Assembly (NCBI GenBank): GCA_003133325.1
Contig: PKXA01000102.1
Span: 170,116-203,030, forward strand
DNA: 32,915 nt
Direction of reading: 5' to 3'
DNA from: Acidimicrobiaceae bacterium
Lineage (GTDB): Bacteria > Actinomycetota > Acidimicrobiia > Acidimicrobiales > RAAP-2
Shown one piece after another: positions 8,614 through 15,942 of this stretch. The first letter of the stretch is position 1. Each line of letters begins with the position of its first letter. A model generated the notes under the pieces. It did not search any database. It worked only from the letters and a program-made list of their open reading frames with translations, and was not told the DNA's origin. Both the position numbers and the translations under genes were made by a program.

Positions 8614-10482
8614 CTACCGAATCTCCTCGGCACCCGGAAAGGCCTGGAGCACCCGGGCCTCCGCCGAGTTGTCCACCGTGACGATGCTCGCCGGCTCGGC
8701 GTCGTCAAAGCTCGAAAGGTCACTGGTGTCCTCGTCGTCGGGGATGGCCAGTGTGGCGTCGGTTGCGGGTGTGGAGCGGTCGGGCCCGCTGGGCGATGCA
8801 ACCCCCGGCCGGGGTGGGGCATCTGCCCGTTCAACCGCAACGCTCTCGACCACCAGCGACAGCACCACCGGTTGCCCGAAGTACTCGGAGAGAGCCGGCT
8901 CGATATCCCCCCGAATGTCCTCGCACCGTCGGCGGTGGATCTCGTTGGGTAGTCCGAAGACCGCTTTGCCATTCTCCACTCCGACGAATCTCCCTGCCTG
9001 GAAGAGAGCTTTGGCCTTGGGCCGTAACCGCCCGAGGACGTGATCGCCCCAGGCTTGGACCAGTTGGTCGCGAGTGGGAAAGGCTGCCGTCGGGACGGGT
9101 CCGGCCGCCGCCGGATCCGGCTTGTTGGCAAGAGACGGGGCCGGTGCTTCGGGGGTCGGCTCGGATGCACCCTGGGGGACACCGGGCGGAGCAGCCGTCG
9201 GCGGGGGGACAGGCGGCGCGGACTCCCGCCGCACCGCACCCAAGGTCTTTCTGGCCGAGGTCGCTCCCGACATTGGAAGGCTGGTGGGAACGACCGGGCT
9301 GGTGGGAACGACCGGGGTGGCAAAGGGCACACTGCCGGCCCCATCTCGGCGTTCGAGGTGTTCGATCCGCACCAACATTGCTTCGGGTGACTCGTCGGCT
9401 TCGGGGTGGGCGAGACGCATCAATGCCACCTCGAGGGTCACACGAGGGTCGAGGGCGTCCCGCATGCCGGCTTGGGCCCGACCCAGCACCTCGACCGCCC
9501 GCACCAGGGCGGGTAGACCCAGACGCCCGGTCACCTCCCCGATGGTTTCACGTTCGGTGACGACCATCCCCACCAGATCGGGGGCGACCATGGCCAAGAA
9601 GCCCTGACGGAGCACATCGATGAGGTCTCCGGTGAGCTGCTGGGGGCTGAACCCGGCCGAGGTGAGGTGAGCCACCGCCACCAGGGCCCGACCCGCATCG
9701 CGTTCAGCCAACGCTTCGACAATTTCATCCAGTTCGGGGAGGTCATCCTCCACGGTGTCGGACGCGGCGACCTGGTCGAGGACGGAGAGCGCGTCCCGGG
9801 CCGAACCCCGACCCCGGCGGATGGCCACATCGAGCGCCTCGTCCGGTACCTCGAGATGGGCATCCCGTCGCACCTGCCTGAGCAACTCTCCCAGAGTGTC
9901 GGCCCCCAACAGATGGAATTCGTAGTGCTGGGTTCGGCTACGGATGGTGGGGAGCACTTTTTGGGGATCGGTGGTGGCCAACACGAAAATCACGTGGACG
10001 GGCGGCTCCTCCAGCGTCTTCAACAAAGCGTTGGATGCGGGGGTCGACAACATGTGGACCTCGTCGACGATGTACACCTTCTGGCGGCCCGGACTGCCGA
10101 GGGCGGCCCGGGACACCAGGTCACGCATTGCGTCGACCCCGTTGTTGGAGGCGGCATCGAGCTCGTGGACGTCGAGGGAGGTGCCTTTGGCGATCTCGGT
10201 ACACGAGGAGCACTGGCCGCACGGTTCGCCTTCATGGAGATTGGTGCAGTTGAGCGCCTTGGCCAAAATACGGGCAGTGGACGTCTTCCCGGTACCCCGC
10301 GGCCCGCTGAATAGGTAGGCGTGAGCCACCCGACCATCCCGGACCGCATTCCGGAGGGCGAGGACGACATGATCCTGACCTTTGACCTCGGCGAACGTCG
10401 AGGGGCGGAACCGCCGGTATAGGGACTGATACGGCGTGTCTTCAGGGGTTGCGTCGCCAGTGTCGTCTCGGAGGGCAGCCAC
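8614..10482 (-). CDS. dnaX: DNA polymerase III subunit gamma/tau
   Basis: 622 residues from the GTG at 10482; the open frame runs further upstream but only through the SRP RNA and tRNA-Ser genes, so the longer form is rejected. DnaX is the clamp-loader ATPase of the replisome. Visible are Walker A GPRGTGKTS (60-68), the zinc site C79/C88/C91/C94, Walker B VYIVDEVHM (D140, E141), ATTD and the SRC-type arginine in TIRSRTQHYEF. A Pro/Ala-rich linker of about 90 residues leads to a C-terminal tau-like domain (DQLVQAWGDHVLGRLRPKAKA). Two VVPTS units repeat in the linker. No obvious slippery sequence for a gamma frameshift product was noticed. recR follows without a gap. Confidence 0.95.
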   Translation of the reverse strand: MAALRDDTGDATPEDTPYQSLYRRFRPSTFAEVKGQDHVVLALRNAVRDGRVAHAYLFSGPRGTGKTSTARILAKALNCTNLHEGEPCGQCSSCTEIAKGTSLDVHELDAASNNGVDAMRDLVSRAALGSPGRQKVYIVDEVHMLSTPASNALLKTLEEPPVHVIFVLATTDPQKVLPTIRSRTQHYEFHLLGADTLGELLRQVRRDAHLEVPDEALDVAIRRGRGSARDALSVLDQVAASDTVEDDLPELDEIVEALAERDAGRALVAVAHLTSAGFSPQQLTGDLIDVLRQGFLAMVAPDLVGMVVTERETIGEVTGRLGLPALVRAVEVLGRAQAGMRDALDPRVTLEVALMRLAHPEADESPEAMLVRIEHLERRDGAGSVPFATPVVPTSPVVPTSLPMSGATSARKTLGAVRRESAPPVPPPTAAPPGVPQGASEPTPEAPAPSLANKPDPAAAGPVPTAAFPTRDQLVQAWGDHVLGRLRPKAKALFQAGRFVGVENGKAVFGLPNEIHRRRCEDIRGDIEPALSEYFGQPVVLSLVVESVAVERADAPPRPGVASPSGPDRSTPATDATLAIPDDEDTSDLSSFDDAEPASIVTVDNSAEARVLQAFPGAEEIR

Positions 10483-10528
10483 GTCGGGGAGCCTATCGGG
10501 CGACGGGCCCGACAAGCCCCGACGTTCA

Positions 10529-10638
10529 GTGCGGCGGCCAGGTTGGCTACGGCACACGGCCTGACCCGCTGAGAGCTGCTGCCTTCCGACCCTGACTCGA
10601 TTCACGGGGGACCGTTGCGCAGGACCCGGCCGCCGCAC
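10529..10638 (-). ncRNA. ffs: Signal recognition particle RNA (small bacterial type)
   Basis: On the minus strand the conserved apical loop GGAAGG (10582-10587) sits in the context GTCAGGGTCGGAAGGCAGCAGC-like, the Ffh-binding domain of bacterial SRP RNA. The ends GTGCGGCGGCC and GGCCGCCGCAC pair over 11 perfect base pairs (10628-10638 with 10529-10539), closing a hairpin of about 110 bases, the expected size. The position just upstream of dnaX and next to tRNA-Ser matches the arrangement known in mycobacteria. The exact ends may differ by a few bases. Confidence 0.88.
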
Positions 10639-10786
10639 AGAACGTCGGGACCGGAGAAAGCGTAGTGCCCGATGAGCGCGAACAGTTCCGCAGCCGTCAA
10701 TCGGGGTGGGGGGTGGCAGAGTAGCCTGTCGGGGCTGTACACGCCTCCTCCTCGGGAACCTTGATCCTTGGCGGGGCGTTCCAAAC

Positions 10787-10874
10787 GGAGGCGTGCGAGA
10801 GCGGCCGAATCGGCACGATTGGAAATCGTGTGTGGGGAAACTCACCGTGGGTTCAAATCCCACCGCCTCCGCCA
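10787..10874 (+). tRNA. tRNA-Ser (anticodon GGA)
   Basis: An 88-base type II tRNA. The acceptor GGAGGCG (10787-10793) pairs with CGCCTCC (10864-10870); the anticodon arm CACGA-TTGGAAA-TCGTG carries GGA at 10821-10823; a long variable arm and the T loop TTCAAAT follow. CCA is encoded at 10872-10874. The next start codon (tadA) lies one base after the CCA. Confidence 0.97.
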
Positions 10875-10875
10875 C

Positions 10876-11352
10876 ATGGGGATCAACGCGCCAGCAGGGC
10901 GACTCGACGATGACGCCGCCATGGGGATGGCTCTGGCCGAGGCGGAGATGGCCGAAGCTCACGACGACGTCCCGGTGGGTGCGGTGACTCTGATCGATGG
11001 TCGGGTGATAGCGGCTCGGCACAATGAGCGCGAGCTGAAAGGCGACCCGACCGCCCACGCCGAACTACTCGTCCTCGCCGACACCGCCGCGGCACTGGGT
11101 AGGTGGCGACTGACCGACGTAACCGTGGTGGTGACCCTGGAGCCATGCCCGATGTGCGCCGGAGGGTTGGTGGCCGCTCGGGTGGGCCGGGTGGTGTTCG
11201 GGGCGGCTGATCCCAAGGCCGGGTCGTGCGGCTCCCTCTACAACCTGTGTGCCGACCCGAGACTGAATCATGAGGTGGCCGTCACTGCCGGCGTACGAGC
11301 CGACCAGGCTTCAGCTCTCTTGACCGGGTTCTTCGCCCGCCGCCGCGACTAG
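10876..11352 (+). CDS. tadA: tRNA adenosine(34) deaminase
   Basis: 158 residues, family-typical. TadA deaminates A34 to inosine in tRNA-Arg(ACG). The zinc and catalytic residues are H61 and E63 in TAHAE and C91/C94 in PCPMCAG; the downstream GAADPKAGSCGSLYNL region matches the family. The ATG at 10876 is preferred because the LDDDAAMGMALAEAE context matches the extended N-terminus of relatives; the ATG at 10921 is an alternative. Upstream in-frame codons run through the tRNA-Ser gene and are not part of the protein. No ribosome-binding site is visible, so it may be translated from a processed tRNA-mRNA transcript (inference). Confidence 0.92.
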   Translation: MGINAPAGRLDDDAAMGMALAEAEMAEAHDDVPVGAVTLIDGRVIAARHNERELKGDPTAHAELLVLADTAAALGRWRLTDVTVVVTLEPCPMCAGGLVAARVGRVVFGAADPKAGSCGSLYNLCADPRLNHEVAVTAGVRADQASALLTGFFARRRD

Positions 11353-11362
11353 CCTCTCGTCC

Positions 11363-11450
11363 GGAGGGATGCGAGAGTGGCCGAATCGGACGGTCTCGAA
11401 AACCGTTGTGTCGCAAGGCACCGTGGGTTCGAATCCCACTCCCTCCGCCA
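11363..11450 (+). tRNA. tRNA-Ser (anticodon CGA)
   Basis: An 88-base type II tRNA. The acceptor GGAGGGA (11363-11369) pairs with TCCCTCC (11440-11446); the anticodon arm ACGGT-CTCGAAA-ACCGT carries CGA at 11397-11399; the T loop is TTCGAAT and CCA is encoded at 11448-11450. Its 3' portion is repeated at 13684-13718, marking it as the attachment site of a small integrated island. Confidence 0.97.
11416..11450 (+). repeat. Left attachment-site repeat (3' end of tRNA-Ser CGA)
   Basis: These 35 bases recur at 13684-13718 with a single mismatch (position 11423 G versus 13691 A); the last 27 bases are identical. Weaker similarity reaches back to the anticodon loop in both copies. A tyrosine-integrase remnant starts about 110 bases downstream, the classic arrangement for tRNA-targeted integration. 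The left copy keeps the tRNA intact. Confidence 0.85.
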
Positions 11451-11530
11451 GGTCAGGAGTGGTCTTCCGGTTCGGGCCTGCGGGTTCGGACCGGAGACCA
11501 TCCCTCATGCATCCCTCACAAGCTTGCCAA

Positions 11531-11566
11531 CGCGCATCGTTCCTGCCATGGCAGGAACGATGCGCG
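11531..11566. repeat. 36-bp perfect palindrome over integrase start
   Basis: The half-site CGCGCATCGTTCCTGCCA is followed at once by its exact reverse complement, with the centre between 11548 and 11549 and no spacer. It includes both candidate start codons of the integrase remnant (ATG at 11548 and 11560). It could be an operator, a recombinase or excisionase site, or a transcription-stop structure for the tRNA; the sequence alone does not decide. Confidence 0.9.
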
Positions 11567-12152
11567 AGCGACAATCGGGTGTCTGGGAACGACGCGTTCG
11601 GGCTGGACCAACCCCTCTCACGGGGAAGCAACGGCAGATCAGCAGGACCCTCCGGGGTACCAGTCGCCAAGCATCAAACGCCCTGGCGAGGTTGGTCACG
11701 GAGGCGCAAGACAGTCGGCGAACCGACGGACCGCTGGATCGACCGCTCTCCGGCAGAGCGCGCCACTCCCACGGAAGCAATGCCACCGGAGGTCGGTCCA
11801 CCCGATGCCAAGGACATCAGCCGTCCGATCACCACGGTCGAGACGGTCGATCCCGGCATTACCTCGATGCTCTTCGTCGCCGCCACTACTGGATGTCGCC
11901 GAGGCGACCCGTGCAGTCTGGACTGGTCGGACCTCGAGGTCGAGAAGGCAAACGTGCCAGGCGAAACTCACTCGATGCCACGACGGTCTCCGTGCTGACG
12001 AACCACTACAAGAGAGTCGAACAGCGAGCCTGGGACATCGGTTCCGAACTACCCTCCGAGGCCCACATTTGGTCTCAGGAGGTAGATTCGAGAACCCTTT
12101 GGAAACCGGACCGGGTCACCGACGGGTTCCGGACCCACCTCAAGCGGGGTGA
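11548..12152 (+). pseudogene. Tyrosine recombinase/integrase remnant
   Basis: Three integrase pieces lie in two frames. The N-terminal piece (from ATG 11560) reads MRERQSGVWERRVRAG ... TGKQRQISRTLRGTSRQASN, the arm-binding domain of actinobacterial phage-type integrases. In the second frame comes VGEPTDRWID, then after an apparent deletion LFVAATTGCRRGDPCSLDWS, which contains the first catalytic arginine region. Back in the first frame is LDATTVSVLTNHYKRVEQRA ... LWKPDRVTDGFRTHL. The frame changes lie near 11720 and 11965. The C-terminal H-x-x-R and tyrosine motifs are missing. It sits directly downstream of tRNA-Ser, the normal place for such an integrase. Not functional. Confidence 0.8.
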
Positions 12153-12237
12153 CGTGGATCACACCAATCAAATGCTTTGAATTCGCACCTGATAGCCTTG
12201 CGTCGGATCGACTTGGACTGACGAAGAAAATGGGTCA

Positions 12238-13239
12238 TTGACACATACGAGAAAGTGGGCGTGGTGGGTGGTGGCCGCGCTCGCGATCACGGGTCCCGGA
12301 ACTGTTATCTTCGCTCCGGGGGCGCAGGCGGCGGCCACGAGTTCCAACTCGGCCGACGCTCAGTCGCCTTACCGGGTCATCTACAGCCTGGCGGCTGTAG
12401 GGCCCGACCCAATCACCAATCCCGGTGCCTCTCCGGCGGGCGCCAACAACTGGTCGTGCAAACCCTCGGCGAACCATCCCGATCCGATCGTGCTCGTGCA
12501 TGGCTTAGGCGCCACCATGGCCGAGAACTGGGCCACCATTTCGCCGCTATTGGTCGACAACGGCTACTGCGTGTTTGCCCTGACCTACGGCTTGGATCCC
12601 GGGGAGCAATATGTCGGCGGACTCCAAGCGATGGAGTTGAGCAGCCAGCAGTTGGCCAGTTTCGTCGACAGGGTATTGGCCAGTACCAGAGCATCGAAGG
12701 TCGACCTGGTCGGCCATTCCGAGGGCACGGTAATGCCGCAGTACTACCTGAAGTTTCTCGACGGCGCTGCGAGGGTCAACCGGTACGTGGCCATCGCCCC
12801 GCTTTACCAAGGCACCACCCTGGCCGGTCTCAATGCCCTCCTCGACGCGATGGAGACATATTCTCCGAGCGTGGCCAGCCCGCTGGAGACTGCGGTGGCC
12901 AACGAATGTGGGTCCTGCCAAGAATTCCTCCACGGCTCGCCGTTCCTACGGCATCTCTATGGCGATGGCATCTACGCCGCTCCCGGCGTGACCTACACCA
13001 CGATCATGACCCGCTACGACGAGCTGGTCACGCCCTACACATCGGGTCAGCTGAACGCCCCGAATGCCACCAACATCGTCGTGCAGAACCAGTGCATGTT
13101 CGATTTCTCCGAACACCTCACCTTGGCGTTTGATCCCGTAGCGGCCCAGGACGTCTTGAACGCCCTCGATCCAAGCGACGCTCAGAAGGTTCCCTGCACC
13201 TTGGTCTTACCAGGACTCGGAGCGCCCGCTTTTCCCTGA
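12238..13239 (+). CDS. Secreted alpha/beta-hydrolase lipase
   Basis: 333 residues. A signal peptide is clear: basic start (HTRKW), hydrophobic core WVVAALAITGPGTVIFAP and an AQA-A cleavage site near residue 32. The oxyanion region IVLVHGLGA (84-92), nucleophile S161 in VGHSEGT, D261 in TRYDELVTPY and H293 in SEHLTLAF form the catalytic triad; four or more cysteines (C74, C111, C224, C227, C286) could form disulfides. This matches the actinobacterial secreted lipase/esterase group that hydrolyses acylglycerols. The start is a TTG with GAAGAA upstream; an ATG at 12230 is out of frame. It is the only intact gene inside the tRNA-Ser island. Confidence 0.88.
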   Translation: MTHTRKWAWWVVAALAITGPGTVIFAPGAQAAATSSNSADAQSPYRVIYSLAAVGPDPITNPGASPAGANNWSCKPSANHPDPIVLVHGLGATMAENWATISPLLVDNGYCVFALTYGLDPGEQYVGGLQAMELSSQQLASFVDRVLASTRASKVDLVGHSEGTVMPQYYLKFLDGAARVNRYVAIAPLYQGTTLAGLNALLDAMETYSPSVASPLETAVANECGSCQEFLHGSPFLRHLYGDGIYAAPGVTYTTIMTRYDELVTPYTSGQLNAPNATNIVVQNQCMFDFSEHLTLAFDPVAAQDVLNALDPSDAQKVPCTLVLPGLGAPAFP

Positions 13240-13290
13240 GTCGTCCGGCCGGACTGGCCGAGCACCGATCTGGGCTTCCTGCGGTTTGAC

Positions 13291-13331
13291 GGACATCCAC
13301 TATCAGGGGCACAGCCCCGGAATGGATGTCC
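13291..13331. repeat. Hairpin downstream of lipase, possible terminator or IS end
   Basis: GGACATCCA (13291-13299) pairs with TGGATGTCC (13323-13331), and inside it GGGGC (13306-13310) pairs with GCCCC (13314-13318) across a 3-base loop. It begins 52 bases after the lipase stop and overlaps the transposase fragment start at 13326. It could stop lipase transcription or belong to the end of the lost insertion sequence. Confidence 0.6.
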
Positions 13332-13424
13332 AACATGGAGACCATGGTGAGAAGGAAGCCCCGCACTCGCCGGTCGTTCACCCCGGAGTTCAAGGCTGAG
13401 ATCGTCGAGCGCTGCAAGCGCAGC
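13326..13424 (+). pseudogene. IS3-family transposase OrfA fragment
   Basis: The start MVRRKPRTRRSFTPEFKAE-IVERCKR matches the N-terminus of IS3-family OrfA proteins (helix-turn-helix). Homology ends after about 33 residues, where the frame continues into unrelated sequence. No OrfB, DDE motif or second IS end was seen. It is a truncated remnant lying inside the tRNA-Ser island. Confidence 0.7.
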
Positions 13425-13683
13425 GCTCCGAATGCGTCGGTGTTGGGCGCTCTGCCTTCGTCCTCGTGCAGGGTGGCGTTCGGATACCCCGCTCACCTAC
13501 GGAGTGCCAACAATCGGGCCCAATTTCGGCCGTCCCATCCCTCGAGAACTTCGAGAACGCCTCGGAATCGGTGGGGCGAGCTGCGGATAGCACGCCATAT
13601 ACACGCTGGTGGATGGTGCTGTCTGGGATTTGCGAGGACACCGTGCGAAACTACCGGTCCAACTCGAACACCATTGTGGAACG

Positions 13684-13718
13684 AGGCACCATGGGTTCGA
13701 ATCCCACTCCCTCCGCCA
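13684..13718 (+). repeat. Right attachment-site repeat (partial tRNA-Ser copy)
   Basis: 34 of 35 bases match 11416-11450 (T arm, acceptor 3' strand and CCA of tRNA-Ser CGA). Upstream similarity continues weakly back to about 13662, covering what would be the anticodon and variable arms, but no 5' half of a tRNA is present, so it cannot be a working tRNA. Confidence 0.85.
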
Positions 13719-13756
13719 CGCAGTCAGAGCCACAATGGTGTCGGTTTTCAGAGACC

Positions 13757-13788
13757 GAATCGGTGCCCGGTCCTTCCGGTACCGGTTC
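13757..13788. terminator. Strong hairpin, probable terminator of the 19158-13820 minus-strand run
   Basis: GAATCGGTGCCCGG (13757-13770) pairs with CCGGTACCGGTTC (13776-13788), with two wobble pairs, one bulge and a 5-base loop. It lies 32 bases beyond the stop of the minus-strand hydrolase gene and just outside the island repeat. There is no T-tract on the minus strand. Confidence 0.5.
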
Positions 13789-13819
13789 GTTGTCTCACCG
13801 TGCCAGGCACCTCGGACGG

Positions 13820-14836
13820 TCAGTCCTTGGCGTCACCCGCCACCTGGCGGGTCGACAACCAACGATGCATACCGGCGGCATTGGAGTGCACGCCATTCAT
13901 GATGTCGAGCTTCTCCCGATGTTCGTCGGAGACACCGACCATGTCGCTCTCGAACTCGATGGCCAGCGCTGCGGCGATGTCCTTGCCCTGGTGGAATGCG
14001 GCCTCGGCCACCTCGGCCCACCGCCTCAAGGTGCCGTCCGCTTCCTCCAATACGTCTCCGGGGTCGCGGAGCAGGCCGTAGTGGGCTAGTGCAATACCGG
14101 TGGGCCGGCGATCGGCGAACCGCCGCAGCGAATGCAGTGCCTGGTGGAGATCGAAATCAGGAGGAGGGGTCGAGGGGCGCAGCACACCGGCGTCGGGCAG
14201 TTTTACCCCCACCGCATCGCCGGCGAACAGCACCCCACTCAGGGAGTCATGCAGGGCGACGTGGTGTTTGGCGTGCCCCGGCGAGTCCACCGCGATGAGC
14301 AACCGGTTCGGGCCCACCCGGATGGCCTCGCCATCCTCCAGCACATGGAGCCGTTCGGGTGGTGTGGGATCGAGCCGGCCGTACAGCGTGTCGAGCAACG
14401 GGCCGTAGACCCGAGCCGCCGAGTCGACCAGCTTGGCCGGGTCGGCCAGATGCCTCGCCCCCTTCGGGTGCACGTACACGGTGGCCTTGGGGAAGGCCCG
14501 GGCCACGTCTCCCACTCCGCCGGCATGATCGAGATGGATGTGGGTGACGACCACCCCGGCCAGATCCTCGGGGCCGAGCCCGAGCGCATCGAGCTGGGCC
14601 AGCAGCACCGGCACCGAACTTTGGCTTCCCGTCTCGACCAGCACCGGCTCTGGCCCTTCGATCAAATATCCGGCGGTGACCCGCTCCCACCCGCCCAGGA
14701 GGGTATCGAGTTCGATGACCCCATCGGCGATCGTCCGTCCCGCTCCCGGCACTCCGACAGCATCCGGATCGTAGGGATGGATGTGATGGTGATGGGGGCC
14801 TCCCCCACTGTCCCCGGGCAGATGGGAATCGGTCAC
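13820..14836 (-). CDS. Metallo-beta-lactamase-fold hydrolase
   Basis: 338 residues. The metal-binding pattern is complete: H99-I-H101-L-D103-H104, H188 in SPGHAKHH, D207 in FAGDAVG and H252 in LAHYG. The N-terminus carries a His-rich tract (HHHHIH, 15-20). The C-terminal third (about 255-338) is a helical extension typical of the hydrolase group related to glyoxalase II and lactonases. The GTG start overlaps the stop of the dehydrogenase gene by 4 bases (GTGA), so the two are translated together. A lactonase acting on the dehydrogenase product is an attractive guess but is not shown by sequence. A hairpin follows the gene. Confidence 0.85.
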   Translation of the reverse strand: MTDSHLPGDSGGGPHHHHIHPYDPDAVGVPGAGRTIADGVIELDTLLGGWERVTAGYLIEGPEPVLVETGSQSSVPVLLAQLDALGLGPEDLAGVVVTHIHLDHAGGVGDVARAFPKATVYVHPKGARHLADPAKLVDSAARVYGPLLDTLYGRLDPTPPERLHVLEDGEAIRVGPNRLLIAVDSPGHAKHHVALHDSLSGVLFAGDAVGVKLPDAGVLRPSTPPPDFDLHQALHSLRRFADRRPTGIALAHYGLLRDPGDVLEEADGTLRRWAEVAEAAFHQGKDIAAALAIEFESDMVGVSDEHREKLDIMNGVHSNAAGMHRWLSTRQVAGDAKD

Positions 14837-15882
14837 GACGGGGTGACCTCGATCACCACTTTCACGTCGTCAGGCGATCGGTCGAGCGCCTGCTGCCACG
14901 ATTCGAGCGGAACCCGCCGGGTGATGAGCTTCCCCAGCCAGGCCGGATCGGCCTTGGCCAGACCTTCGGCCGCGGCCTGATAGTGGCGGCGGTTGGCATT
15001 GACCGAGCCGACCACCACTTCGTTTTGCAGGACCATGGACCGGTTCAACTCTCCCTCGTCTATGTCAATAGTGCGCCCGCCCGTCGACACACCGGTCAGG
15101 CACACCACACCGCCCGTCCCCACATGCTCCATGGCGTCGAGAACCAGCGAGGACACCCCGGTGCACTCGATGATCACGTCGGGGTCCTTCCCCAGAGCTT
15201 CGATAGCGCCGGTGTGGTAGATGCCACCCAATTCGGCCACCAGTTGCGGCTTGAGACCTTCGGCGACCTGGTCGAACACGTGTACCTCGAGGCCCCGCTG
15301 CACGCCGAGCATCGCCGCCAACAGCCCGATGGGACCGGCCCCGGTCACCACCACCGTCTTCGGGTCCCAATGGGCCCGCCCTCCGATTCGGTCAACCTGC
15401 TCCCATGCCTTGGTCACCACGCTTGTCGGTTCGAGCAGGACCCCGAGAAAGCCCAGCTTCGGGTCGACCTTCACCACGAACTCCGGTTGGATCCGGTAGC
15501 GCTCGGACAGGTAGCCATCGTGCCCTTTGATGCCGCGTTCGGTGTAGAGCCCGTTCCGGCAAAAATCCCACTCGTTGACCGCGCAGTTGGCGCATGGCAC
15601 CGGGTCGGGTCGGCGGACGATCCCCACCACGTAGTCGCCCTTGGCCAAGTCCCCTCCGGTTGGCGCCTCGATCACCTGGCCCAGTGACTCGTGACCGAGT
15701 ACCAGCCGGTCACGACCGGGGGGAGGCCACCCGTATTCGCCCGACAGGATCTCTATGTCGGTGCCGCAGATTCCGACCGCCAAGGTCTGGACCAGGACCG
15801 GGCCGTCGGATTCGGGAGGCCCGTCGATATCTTCGAGTCGGGCAGAGTCCTTGGTCTGCGGGATGACTGTCAGTGCTTTCAT
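14833..15882 (-). CDS. Zinc-dependent glucose 1-dehydrogenase-like enzyme
   Basis: 349 residues of the medium-chain dehydrogenase superfamily. The catalytic zinc region GICGTD and LGHES, the structural cysteines in PCANCAVNEWDFCRNG, the glucose-dehydrogenase signature YTERGIKGHDGY, LLEPTSVVTKAWEQ and the nucleotide-binding VVVTGAGPIGLLAAM are present. This set matches the glucose 1-dehydrogenases known from archaea and some bacteria, which oxidise glucose to gluconolactone with NAD(P). Another aldose may be the true substrate. GAAGGGAAA lies just upstream of the ATG. It follows the GH15 gene by 60 bases and overlaps the hydrolase gene. Confidence 0.85.
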   Translation of the reverse strand: MKALTVIPQTKDSARLEDIDGPPESDGPVLVQTLAVGICGTDIEILSGEYGWPPPGRDRLVLGHESLGQVIEAPTGGDLAKGDYVVGIVRRPDPVPCANCAVNEWDFCRNGLYTERGIKGHDGYLSERYRIQPEFVVKVDPKLGFLGVLLEPTSVVTKAWEQVDRIGGRAHWDPKTVVVTGAGPIGLLAAMLGVQRGLEVHVFDQVAEGLKPQLVAELGGIYHTGAIEALGKDPDVIIECTGVSSLVLDAMEHVGTGGVVCLTGVSTGGRTIDIDEGELNRSMVLQNEVVVGSVNANRRHYQAAAEGLAKADPAWLGKLITRRVPLESWQQALDRSPDDVKVVIEVTPS

Positions 15883-15942
15883 GGATTTCCCTTCCGGAGT
15901 ATCGATGGCAGGAATGATCCCGACCCGGGCTTGATGGGCGGT

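Larger units (their letters stand above)
11451..13718. mobile_element. Decayed tRNA-Ser-integrated island
   Basis: About 2.3 kb lie between the functional tRNA-Ser(CGA) and a duplicate of its 3' end. Contents in order: a hairpin, a perfect 36-bp palindrome, a frameshifted tyrosine integrase lacking its catalytic end, an intact secreted lipase gene, a hairpin, a fragment of an IS3-type transposase start, and about 250 bases with no recognisable gene. The flanking direct repeats and the integrase position support integration; loss of the integrase means it is no longer self-mobile. Bases between the repeats could alternatively be the leftover edge of a larger island after internal deletion. Confidence 0.75.

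Noticed and set aside
10483-11058. N-terminal extension of dnaX to 814 residues
   Set aside because: It runs antisense through tRNA-Ser(GGA) and through the SRP RNA gene. The stretch containing VGFEPTVS is the usual spurious translation opposite a tRNA.
11311-11670. Minus-strand ORF containing GVGFEPTVPC
   Set aside because: It is the antisense of tRNA-Ser(CGA); this motif is a known false protein signature of tRNA genes.
13425-13690. Possible gene between transposase fragment and right repeat
   Set aside because: Short frames on both strands lack starts with ribosome-binding sites and show no recognisable motifs.
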